A stretch of 64,000 nt of DNA, taken from contig CAYTCV010000003.1 in NCBI GenBank assembly GCA_964436465.1, positions 24,371 through 88,370 on the forward strand, written 5' to 3'. This DNA comes from RBG-13-66-14 sp964436465 (GTDB lineage: Bacteria; RBG-13-66-14). The position numbers and the translations under genes are program-made. Below, in pieces: positions 45,096 to 52,574 of this stretch. Under the pieces are notes generated by a model. The model searched no databases, was not told where the DNA came from, and was given only the letters and a program-made list of their open reading frames with translations. The first letter of the stretch is position 1. The number at the start of each line of letters is the position of its first letter.

Positions 45096-46154
45096 CTACC
45101 GCAAGGCGTCCCAGATGAAGTCCAACAGGTTCCCGACCTTTATATCCGTCTGCGTGGAGTCGGCCGCGTTTTTCAGGTTGAGCTCGCAGGTGGGACACAG
45201 AGTGACCAGGTTCTCCACCCCCAGCTCACCGGCCTGGCGAATCCTCTTCTCGGCCAGCCTCGTGGAAAGCGGCTTGTCGGTCACGAGCACGCCGCCGCCA
45301 CCCCCGCAGCACTCCGCCTGCATCCCGCTCGTCGGCATTTCGACAAGCTCGGCGCCTATCCAGCTCATGATATCGCGGGGCTCCTTCACCATCCTCATGC
45401 CCCGGCAGACATTGCACGGGTCATGATAGGTCGTTCTCACCCCGAGTTTTTTGACGGCGGCGTCGGGAAGCCTTTTGTAGATTTCATCTATCACGTAGAG
45501 AGGTTCGAGCTCGGGGTATGTCTTTTTGATGAAGAAAACGCACGTGGTGCAGAGGCAGATGAACCTCTTGTACGGGAATCTTTCCTTGAACCTGGATTTG
45601 TGCTCGGCTAAACCATCCTTATAGCCCAGGACCCCGAACGGCATCCCGCAGCAAATTTCATCCTCCACGACGGTGGGCTGTATGCCGAGTTTCTTTAGTA
45701 TCTCGAGGTAACGCTCGGCATCATCCCGCCGTTCCAGGAGGCGGCATCCGAGCAACACGGGCATCTCGCCCTCTTCCGCGGGCGCCTTTAGGGTTTTACC
45801 GAATATGTTGCCGCTCTCTTCTATCTTATCCAGAAGCTGCTCATGGACCTCATAGGTGAATCCGGCGTTCTTCAGGTCCGCTCTGGCGGCGGTCAATATA
45901 TCCGGCACGGACACGTTGGCCGAACATCTCTCGACGCAGTCCTTGCAGTAGGTGCACTGGTAGAGCTTCTCGGCCACGTACTCCGAAGGCTCGAGCTGAC
46001 CCGTGAGAAGCCCGTAAGCGAGCACCAGCTTGCCCCGCGCTCCGTCCGCCTCCCACCCCTGGTCCCTGAAAACCGGGCAGCCCTCGAAGCAGTAGGCGCA
46101 ACGTATACAAACGTTCAGTTCCTTTCCCCAGTCCTTCAGGTAGTTTGTCTGCAC
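45096..46154 (-). CDS. glcF: GlcF/LldE-like (Fe-S) oxidoreductase subunit with two CCG domains
   Basis: A 352-residue iron-sulfur subunit. The N-terminus has two [4Fe-4S] motifs, CIRCAYCFEGCP and CTYCKDCVERC. Two cysteine-rich CCG domains follow: CCGMPFG with CLCTTC, and DPCNVCRGM with ECCGGGGGV and CPTCELN. This is the build of GlcF, GlpC and HdrD, which take electrons from a flavoprotein. The flavoprotein is encoded 4 bases upstream. Known relatives serve glycolate, glycerol-3-phosphate or D-lactate dehydrogenases, passing electrons to quinone or to other Fe-S proteins. The hydrogenase cluster downstream suggests the latter here. Confidence 0.88.
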   Translation of the reverse strand: MQTNYLKDWGKELNVCIRCAYCFEGCPVFRDQGWEADGARGKLVLAYGLLTGQLEPSEYVAEKLYQCTYCKDCVERCSANVSVPDILTAARADLKNAGFTYEVHEQLLDKIEESGNIFGKTLKAPAEEGEMPVLLGCRLLERRDDAERYLEILKKLGIQPTVVEDEICCGMPFGVLGYKDGLAEHKSRFKERFPYKRFICLCTTCVFFIKKTYPELEPLYVIDEIYKRLPDAAVKKLGVRTTYHDPCNVCRGMRMVKEPRDIMSWIGAELVEMPTSGMQAECCGGGGGVLVTDKPLSTRLAEKRIRQAGELGVENLVTLCPTCELNLKNAADSTQTDIKVGNLLDFIWDALR

Positions 46155-46158
46155 GCCT

Positions 46159-47595
46159 TTACCTGCTTTCCACGGGATACCTGAGCCTCGTCGCCGTGAC
46201 CCAGTCGTCGGGGGCGTCGAATAGCTTGTGGGGGTTGAGGATGTTGTTGGGGTCGAAGGCGTGTTTGACGGTGCGCATCAGCTCGAGGGAGTCGGCCTTT
46301 TCCTTCTTGAAGGCGGGGGCCTTTGAGATGCCTATGCCGTGCTCGGCCGAGGTGGTGCCGCCCACGGAGTTGACGTAGTCGTAGATTTCGGCCACGGCGT
46401 GCCGGGCGTCCTCCCACTGGGCCTTCTGCGTGACGTCCATGAGAATCTTGGTGTGCATGCAGCCCGAGCCGCAGTGACCGTAGGCGGACATGATGATGTT
46501 GTTCCGGCCGGCGATTTCGTGGATTTTATCCGCCAGGTCGGCCATCATCGAGTAGGGCACCGCCATGTCGTCGGCCAGGGATGTGCATGAGTAGCCGTCC
46601 TTGTAGCGGGAAAGCGACGAGAAGAGCTTTTTCCTTCCGGCGTAGATGCGCGTGCGCTCCTTGGCGTCGTAGGAGGTCTCGATGTTGAAGCCGCCGTGCT
46701 TTTCGCAGGCGGCCCGGATGGAGTCGATTTCCTGCTGTACCGCGTCCTTGGCCGAGCCGTCGGCCTCGAAGAGGATTATCGCATCCACGTCGGGCAGACC
46801 CAGGTTCTGGGTCTCGTTGACCGCGGTGATGGCGATGTTGTCCATCAGCTCGAGCATGGAGGGGGAGCAGCCGCTGGCGATGACCTCGCTGATGGCGTGG
46901 CCGGCGTCGGCGAGCTTGTTGTAGCAGGCGATGCCCAGGCAACGGACCTTGGGGATGGGGACGATTTTCATCGTGGCCTCGACGATGACGCCCAGGGTAC
47001 CCTCGGAGCCCACCACCAGGCGCTCGAGCTGGTAGCCCGAGGCCTCCACCCGGGTGAGCGCCCCCAGTTTGACCAGCTCGCCCGAGGCCAGCACGAGCTT
47101 GAGGCCGAGGACGCTGTCGCGGGTGGCCCCGTACTTCACGGAGCGGATGCCGCTGGCGTTGTTGGCGATTTCGCCGCCGATGGTGGCGATGCGGCTGGAG
47201 GCCGGAGTCGGCGGGTACATGAAACCGTAGGGCTTCAGCGCCCGGTTCAGGTCGTCGTCCACCACCCCCGGCTGCACCCGGCAAAACATGTCTTCGGGCC
47301 GGATTTCCAGGATGCGGTTCATCCGCTTCATGTCCAGGACGATTCCGCCGTCTATGGGCACGGCCTGGCCCGACATGCCGCTCCCGGCTCCTCGGGGGAT
47401 GACCGGTATCTTTTTCGCGTTGGCGTACCGGAGGATGTCCTGGACCTGTTCGGTCTTCCCCGGCACCAGGACGATATCGGGCCTGGCGGCGTGGACTGAG
47501 GCGTCGGCCCCGTAGATGTAGAGGTCGGCGGGATTTGTACGCGCGTTCTCCCCGCCGACAATCTCGGTGAGCTTCTCGATGTCCTTGGCGTTCAT
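46159..47595 (-). CDS. glcD: GlcD-like FAD-dependent 2-hydroxyacid (probably D-lactate) dehydrogenase
   Basis: A 478-residue flavoprotein of the vanillyl-alcohol-oxidase fold. The FAD-binding PCMH domain carries PRGAGSGMSGQAVPIDGG and GSEGTLGVI. The C-terminal domain ends in the family pattern TTSAEHGIGISKAP with its catalytic His. It oxidises a 2-hydroxyacid such as D-lactate or glycolate; the exact substrate is not readable. It heads the run GlcD, GlcF, HdrC-like, MvhDGA, kinase, regulator, all on one strand. An ATG with AAGGAGC upstream defines the start. A promoter and a palindrome lie in its leader. Confidence 0.88.
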   Translation of the reverse strand: MNAKDIEKLTEIVGGENARTNPADLYIYGADASVHAARPDIVLVPGKTEQVQDILRYANAKKIPVIPRGAGSGMSGQAVPIDGGIVLDMKRMNRILEIRPEDMFCRVQPGVVDDDLNRALKPYGFMYPPTPASSRIATIGGEIANNASGIRSVKYGATRDSVLGLKLVLASGELVKLGALTRVEASGYQLERLVVGSEGTLGVIVEATMKIVPIPKVRCLGIACYNKLADAGHAISEVIASGCSPSMLELMDNIAITAVNETQNLGLPDVDAIILFEADGSAKDAVQQEIDSIRAACEKHGGFNIETSYDAKERTRIYAGRKKLFSSLSRYKDGYSCTSLADDMAVPYSMMADLADKIHEIAGRNNIIMSAYGHCGSGCMHTKILMDVTQKAQWEDARHAVAEIYDYVNSVGGTTSAEHGIGISKAPAFKKEKADSLELMRTVKHAFDPNNILNPHKLFDAPDDWVTATRLRYPVESR

Positions 47596-47634
47596 GTGTG
47601 CTCCTTATTCGAATCCGAACCGACGCCGGATTAA

Positions 47635-47652
47635 GCGTGAATCTTTTCACGC
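47635..47652. promoter_or_regulatory. Inverted repeat in the glcD leader (operator candidate)
   Basis: GCGTGAA-TCTT-TTCACGC, a perfect 7+7 palindrome, about 35 bases downstream of the predicted transcription start and 40 bases before the glcD ATG. Its size suits a dimeric repressor such as a GntR-type protein. Confidence 0.45.
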
Positions 47653-47693
47653 CGACTCTAACACAAGAATACCCCCAACTTAAAGTGGAAATA

Positions 47694-47722
47694 TATTTAA
47701 CAAAACCTATCGGATGAGTCAA
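47694..47722 (-). promoter_or_regulatory. Probable sigma-70 promoter of the glcD-hydrogenase run
   Basis: Minus strand TTGACT (47717-47722), 17-base spacer, TAAATA (47694-47699), in an AT-rich island. The -10 box is weak. Confidence 0.4.
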
Positions 47723-47746
47723 GCTTTAAGGTGGAAAAAGCGACGA

Positions 47747-47782
47747 TAAAACGGGCTGCCGTCGGCATAGCAGGCGGCAGCC
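47747..47782 (-). terminator. Terminator of the malic enzyme gene
   Basis: Minus strand GGCTGCCG ... CGGCAGCC followed by CGTTTTAT, 30 bases after the malic-enzyme stop. Confidence 0.65.
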
Positions 47783-47811
47783 TATATTTACGAGTCTCCG
47801 CGTTGGTTGGT

Positions 47812-50052
47812 TCAGATTTCGGCCACGGCGATGGCCGCCATGTTCACCACGTCGTCCACCTCGCATCCGTGGGGCAGTATGTGGGCGGATTTGTTCAGTC
47901 CCATGAGAATCGGTCCGATGGCCTCGGCGCCGCCGAGCTTGGCGCAGAGCTTGTAGGCGATGTTGGCCGATTGCAGGTCCGGGAAAATCAGGACGTTCGC
48001 CCCGCCCCGGAGGTTGGCGAAGGGATAGGTCCCCTCGATGACCTCGGGCACCACCGCCGTGTCCGCCTGCATCTCCCCGTCTACCATCAGTCCGGGTGAG
48101 GCCTGTTTGACAATCTCCACGGCCCGCTTGACCTTGCGCGTCCTCTCGTGGTTCACGCTGCCGAAGTTGGAGAAGGAGAGCATGGCGATTCGCGGTTCAT
48201 AGCCGAGCTTCTTCACGTACCTCGCGGTGAGTTGGGCTATTCCCGCCAGCTCTTCGGCGTCGGGGTCGATGTTCACCGTCGTGTCGGCGAAGAAGTACAC
48301 CCTCTCCTTGAAGATGAGCATGAACATGCTGGCCACGATACCGAAGTCGTCGTCGGTGCCGATGACCCGGATGGCCGGACGGATGGTCTCCGGATAGTAG
48401 GTGGTTATCCCCGCCAGGACGCTGTCGGCGTCGCCCATCCGGACCATCATCGGCCCGTACACACGCCCGAGCTGCAGCAACTCGCGGCAGTGGGCCAGGG
48501 CCCGGCCCTTCCGCTGCCGGAGCTTGAAGTACTCCTCGGCGTAGGCGTCCAGTTTGGGGGATTCGGACGGGTTGATGATTTCCACGTCCCCCAGGTCCAG
48601 GCCCAGCTCACGGATGCGCTCCTCGATGACGGGCTGCCGACCGAGGAGGATGGGCCTGGCGATTCCCTCGCCCACGATGATGGCGCTGGCGCGCAGGATG
48701 CGGTCGTCCTCGCCCTCGGGCAGAACCAGGCGGGCGGGATGTTTGCGGGCCTTGTGAATCACGAGGCGCATGATTTCGCGGCTCTTTCCCAGACGGGCTT
48801 CGAGCCGTTCCTTGTACTTGTCTATATCCAGCTTGACCCGGGCGACGCCGGTCTCCAAAGCCGCCCGGGCGACGGCTGAGGCCTCGTGGATGAGCACGCG
48901 GTAGTCGAAGGGCTTGGGGATGAGGTACTCCCGGCCGAAGCTGAGCCGCTCGACGCCGTAGGCCTTGCAGACCGAATCGGGCACGTCCTCCTTGGCCAGG
49001 TCGGCCAGGGCCTTGGTGGCGGCGTGCTTCATGGCCTCGTTGATGTCTGTGGCGCGGGCGTCCAGGGCGCCGCGGAAGATGAACGGGAAGCCGAGGACGT
49101 TGTTCACCTGGTTCGGGTAATCGGAGCGGCCGGTGGCCATGATTACGTCGTCGCGGGCCGCCTTCGCGTCCGGGTAGGTTATCTCGGGGTCCGGGTTGGC
49201 CATGGCGAAGATAATCGGGTCGGCGGCCATGGACCGCACCATGTCCTGGGTCACCTGCCCGCCGATGGAGAGGCCCAGGAAGACGTCCGCCCCCGCCATG
49301 GCGTCGGCGAGGGTGCGCCGGTCGGTCTGGGCGGCGAACTGCTCTTTGTACGGGTTCATCCCCTCCTGACGGCCGGCGTAGATGACCCCCTTCGAATCGA
49401 GAAGGAGGACCTTCGCCGGGTCCACCCCGAGGCTGATGTAGTACTTGGTACAGGCGATACCGGCGGCCCCGGCGCCCGAAACCACCAGCCGGATGTCGCC
49501 GATTTTCTTCCCGTTGAGCTCCAGGGCGTTCAGGAGCGCCGCGCCGGAGATGATGGCCGTGCCGTGCTGGTCGTCGTGGAAGACCGGGATGTTCATCCGC
49601 TTCTTCAGCTCTTCCTCGATGATGAAGCAGTCCGGAGCGGCGATGTCCTCCAGGTTGATGCCCCCGAAGGTCGGCTCGAGCATCTCCACGGCGCGGATTA
49701 TCTCATTGGGGTCCTTGGAGTCGACCTCCAGGTCGAAGACGTCGATGTCGGCGAAGCGCTTGAAGAGGACGCCCTTGCCCTCCATCACCGGCTTCCCCGC
49801 GGCGGGGCCGATGTCGCCCAGCCCGAGCACCGCCGTGCCGTTCGAGACGACGGCCACCAGGTTGCCCTTGGCGGTGTACTCGTAGACCTTCTCCGGCCCC
49901 TTTTCGATTTCCAGGCACGGAATAGCCACCCCTGGGGTGTACGCCAGGGACAGGTCGCGCTGGGTCCGGCAGCGCTTGGTGGAAACGACCTCGATTTTAC
50001 CGGCTCTGCCTCGGCTGTGGTACTCGAGAGCCTCATCGCGGCTGATGGCCAT
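47812..50052 (-). CDS. maeB: NADP-dependent malic enzyme fused to a phosphotransacetylase-like domain
   Basis: A 746-residue MaeB-type protein. Residues 1-410 are the malic enzyme: SLAYTPGVAIPC, GTAVLGLGDIGPAAGKPV, the metal-site DDQHGTA, the Rossmann segment VVSGAGAAGIAC and MANPDPEI. Residues about 430-746 are a Pta-like domain (RLVLPEGEDDRILRA, VNIDPDAEELA, GEMQADTAVV), which is regulatory in E. coli MaeB. The enzyme decarboxylates malate to pyruvate with NADPH formation. ATG 50052 with GGAGGAG just before it is preferred over the TTG twelve bases upstream. A hairpin with a T-tract immediately before it may attenuate expression. Confidence 0.93.
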   Translation of the reverse strand: MAISRDEALEYHSRGRAGKIEVVSTKRCRTQRDLSLAYTPGVAIPCLEIEKGPEKVYEYTAKGNLVAVVSNGTAVLGLGDIGPAAGKPVMEGKGVLFKRFADIDVFDLEVDSKDPNEIIRAVEMLEPTFGGINLEDIAAPDCFIIEEELKKRMNIPVFHDDQHGTAIISGAALLNALELNGKKIGDIRLVVSGAGAAGIACTKYYISLGVDPAKVLLLDSKGVIYAGRQEGMNPYKEQFAAQTDRRTLADAMAGADVFLGLSIGGQVTQDMVRSMAADPIIFAMANPDPEITYPDAKAARDDVIMATGRSDYPNQVNNVLGFPFIFRGALDARATDINEAMKHAATKALADLAKEDVPDSVCKAYGVERLSFGREYLIPKPFDYRVLIHEASAVARAALETGVARVKLDIDKYKERLEARLGKSREIMRLVIHKARKHPARLVLPEGEDDRILRASAIIVGEGIARPILLGRQPVIEERIRELGLDLGDVEIINPSESPKLDAYAEEYFKLRQRKGRALAHCRELLQLGRVYGPMMVRMGDADSVLAGITTYYPETIRPAIRVIGTDDDFGIVASMFMLIFKERVYFFADTTVNIDPDAEELAGIAQLTARYVKKLGYEPRIAMLSFSNFGSVNHERTRKVKRAVEIVKQASPGLMVDGEMQADTAVVPEVIEGTYPFANLRGGANVLIFPDLQSANIAYKLCAKLGGAEAIGPILMGLNKSAHILPHGCEVDDVVNMAAIAVAEI

Positions 50053-50063
50053 CCTCTCCTCCA

Positions 50064-50092
50064 ATAAAAAGGCACAGGGTGCGCCCTGCGCC
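50064..50092 (-). terminator. Hairpin with T-tract just before maeB (terminator or attenuator)
   Basis: Minus strand GGCGCAGGG-CGCA-CCCTGTGCC followed by TTTTTATT, ending about 10 bases before the maeB start. It could end the LarA transcript or act as a leader attenuator. The rest of 50093-50327 shows no gene. Confidence 0.7.
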
Positions 50093-50327
50093 GGTTACTC
50101 GAAAGTCCGTCCCGGTAATTCGAGACGGCATAAAGATGCACCCTCCCGACCGGCTCACCGTCGTTACGGGTGTCAGGGGTGACTCTTTTTGTTTATCAAA
50201 CCCCGTATACCGGGATTTCATCTTCGACCTGACTGGGCGTCAAAACTCGGGTGCAAGGCCGACTTCAGCGTAATTCACCACTAATCTTCCGGGTGACACA
50301 TCCCTCAACTCTCCCGCGCGAATGCCG

Positions 50328-51575
50328 TCAGGAGGTGAGTAAAGGCACGGTGATGCTCCCCTCCACGAGGAAGAGAACTTTGGCATCGGGCCCCTTGGCG
50401 CGAAGGGCCTCGTCCACCGCCGCCTGCACCGTGGCGAAGGGGCGCATGAGGCACCTGGCCACGACGTCGTCGGGGAGCTCGGTGACCGCCCACATCTGCG
50501 CCCAGAGTCCGATTTCCGCCATCTTGGCCGCCTTGTGGTAGCCCAGGACGTAGTCCCCCTCGATGCGGGCCAGGACTTCCTTTGGGGTGGAGCAGGAGGA
50601 GAGGAGGTCGTAGAACGTCTCGTGGCCTATTCCGGTGCGGCACTTGGAGACCAGGATTAAAATCCCGCCCTCGGCCAGGGCCAGCTTGCCGTTGTCCAGG
50701 GCCTTCTGGGACTGGTACAGGTCCACGTCCATGGGGTACGGGGCGACGCTGACCACCACGTCGGCCTTGGCCGGAATCTCCACGCAGAAGACCTCGTTGG
50801 CCCGTTCGATGGCGGCGTAGAAGGACTCGTGGATGTGCCCGGCGGTGGCGGCGTAAATTTTCCGGTCGCGGTCGAGGACGGTCTGGATGGAGAAGATGGG
50901 CTTCTCGGCGATGACACAGAGGGCGTCAATCATGTCCTCGTGGACCGGGTTGCCCTCGAGGGCCAGCGCCTGGGCCTGTAAATCCAAGGCGAATTTGTGA
51001 TTCTGCTCGATGGTTTTGTAGGAGGCGATGCCGGGCAGGAAGGCCTTGCGGCCGCCCGTGTAGCCGCCGAAGTAGTGGGGCTCGACGGAACCGATGATGA
51101 CCAGCCGGTCCGCCTCCACCCCCCGGCGGTTGACCCACATCTCGGTGCCCGAGGTCGAGGTGCCGATATGGACCATCTCGGCGTCGGCCTTGGAGTCGTG
51201 GACGTGGATGCGGTCGCGGAAGCGTTCGAGGTGGCGGCCGAAGATGAAGCGGAGCTCCTCCTCGGTGGGGCCGCGGTGAACGCCGGTGGCGATGATGAAG
51301 GAGGGCTCCACGCCGGCCAGGTCCCCCTCGATGATGTCGAGGACCTTGGCGGTGGGGGTGGGCCGGGTGCCGTCGTTGACGATGAAAAGAACGTCCCCGC
51401 CGGCGCCGATGAACTCGCCGAAGGGGACGGTGCCGATGGGATTCGCCAGGGCGCGCCGAAGTGTTTCGATTTCGTCGCCCGAAGCCACCTCGTTGGGGTG
51501 AACTACGCCGGCCAGCCGGTCGGGCTCGAGCTTGACCGTCTGCTCACCCTTCCCCCACGGAACCCGAATCTCCAC
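50328..51575 (-). CDS. larA: LarA-family nickel-pincer racemase (lactate racemase-like)
   Basis: A 415-residue LarA-type protein. In LarA the nickel-pincer nucleotide is bound covalently to a Lys and held by His residues. Here GGRKAFLPGIASYKTIEQNH supplies the Lys and a following His, EPHYFGGY another His, and ATGVHRGPTEEE and NDGTRPTPT are the early conserved loops. It may racemise lactate or another 2-hydroxyacid; LarA homologues have many substrates. GTG 51575 is chosen because the promoter predicted at 51617-51645 would start the RNA near 51610, and homology begins at VEIRVPWG. The cofactor genes larB, larC and larE are not in the window. Confidence 0.85.
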   Translation of the reverse strand: MEIRVPWGKGEQTVKLEPDRLAGVVHPNEVASGDEIETLRRALANPIGTVPFGEFIGAGGDVLFIVNDGTRPTPTAKVLDIIEGDLAGVEPSFIIATGVHRGPTEEELRFIFGRHLERFRDRIHVHDSKADAEMVHIGTSTSGTEMWVNRRGVEADRLVIIGSVEPHYFGGYTGGRKAFLPGIASYKTIEQNHKFALDLQAQALALEGNPVHEDMIDALCVIAEKPIFSIQTVLDRDRKIYAATAGHIHESFYAAIERANEVFCVEIPAKADVVVSVAPYPMDVDLYQSQKALDNGKLALAEGGILILVSKCRTGIGHETFYDLLSSCSTPKEVLARIEGDYVLGYHKAAKMAEIGLWAQMWAVTELPDDVVARCLMRPFATVQAAVDEALRAKGPDAKVLFLVEGSITVPLLTS

Positions 51576-51616
51576 GAACGCCTCGGTGAAAAAAATAACA
51601 GTGTCAAACCGGAGGG

Positions 51617-51645
51617 ACACTACGATAGCACGTCCGATTTGTCAA
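51617..51645 (-). promoter_or_regulatory. Possible sigma-70 promoter of larA
   Basis: Minus strand TTGACA (51640-51645), 17-base spacer, TAGTGT (51617-51622). The -35 is perfect and the -10 weak. Confidence 0.4.
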
Positions 51646-51682
51646 TGCAAACCGGCGACCGCCCAATGATATATTGAGATAC

Positions 51683-51727
51683 GGGGCTCAAGCCCCCCGC
51701 CCCGTTTTCGGGCGGGGACGGAGCCCC
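51683..51727. repeat. Nested GC-rich hairpin element
   Basis: Outer arms GGGGCTC (51683-51689) and GAGCCCC (51721-51727) enclose an inner CCCCGCCC...GGGCGGGG stem with a TTTT loop. The minus-strand side continues with GTAGGGGCGG, also found in the element at 52477. It follows the zinc-ribbon gene and may end its transcript. Confidence 0.6.
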
Positions 51728-51731
51728 GCCC

Positions 51732-52349
51732 CTACTCGAAGACCACGAACCATCTGGACTTGGACTTCGCCGGGTGGAGCCGGAGCCAGAGGTCGTCGGG
51801 CAGGTACACCTTCACGTTGCAGTACTGACAGGGCACCAGGCGGTCCTTGCCGTCCACCTCCAGGGCGCCGCCGCATTTAGGGCAGCTGAAGACCACGGGT
51901 CCCGATTCGCCCTCGGGCTGCTTCTCGTCGGCGACGGAAAGCGACCCGCCGACCAGGAGCCTGGGATGGAGCTCCGCGAGCCAGGCGGGCGGCGGGGCGG
52001 TCTCGACGGTCTCGCCGCACTTAGAGCACGCGAGCGGGCCCGCGTCCGGCTTGAACGAGGCCTCCGGGAAATCGGTCCCGCAGTTCAGGCAGTACGGAAT
52101 CTGGTTCCCGTACATGAGCGTCGTGTTGAAGGTGCCCCAGATGGTCGAGTTGCTGCCCTCGCCCGTTTTGAGCTCCCCGGATTTCTCGTCGTCGAGGATG
52201 TCCTTGAAGATGTCTATCCAGTACTCGTGGGGGACGTCGAAGTCCGCCTGGCAGTGGTCGCAGTGGGCGGTCTCCCAGGGCCCGTTGAGCGGGACGGGAT
52301 TGTCGCATTTGGGACACTTGACGCCGCATTCTATGAGGACGTAATTCAC
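51732..52349 (-). CDS. Multi zinc-ribbon protein, function unknown
   Basis: A 205-residue protein with seven to eight CxxC pairs arranged as zinc ribbons: CPKCDNPVPL with CDHC, CLNCGTDF with CSKCGETV, and CPKCGGALEV with CQYCNVKV. The segment between the first and second ribbons contains the acidic DIFKDILDDEKSGEL. The GTG start at 52349 has AAGGAGGT upstream at good spacing. There is no signal peptide. Such proteins often bind nucleic acid or act as scaffolds. It stands alone between the LarA gene and the porin gene, and I do not recognise a named family. Confidence 0.75.
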   Translation of the reverse strand: MNYVLIECGVKCPKCDNPVPLNGPWETAHCDHCQADFDVPHEYWIDIFKDILDDEKSGELKTGEGSNSTIWGTFNTTLMYGNQIPYCLNCGTDFPEASFKPDAGPLACSKCGETVETAPPPAWLAELHPRLLVGGSLSVADEKQPEGESGPVVFSCPKCGGALEVDGKDRLVPCQYCNVKVYLPDDLWLRLHPAKSKSRWFVVFE

Positions 52350-52476
52350 GGGGTGACCTCCTTACGGGTGAGGGGGGATGATTCTATTACGCCGCGGGCC
52401 CAACAATCAACCCGAGCGATTTGCAGGTCAGGGCTTCGCTTTCGCGGAAACTCTCTTATCGCGGATTGTGATGACG

Positions 52477-52504
52477 TAGGGGCGGACCTTCAGGTCGGCC
52501 CCTA
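52477..52504. repeat. GTAGGGGC-type hairpin repeat
   Basis: Arms TAGGGGCGGACCT (52477-52489) and AGGTCGGCCCCTA (52492-52504) pair with one mismatch. It lies in the 225-base gap 52350-52574 beyond the porin stop; nothing else was seen there. Confidence 0.6.
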
Positions 52505-52574
52505 CAATGGCATTGGCGCCAGGTGTGGGCTCCCCACCCCACCCAACTTACCCGTGACCGTAGCCCCCCCGTTG

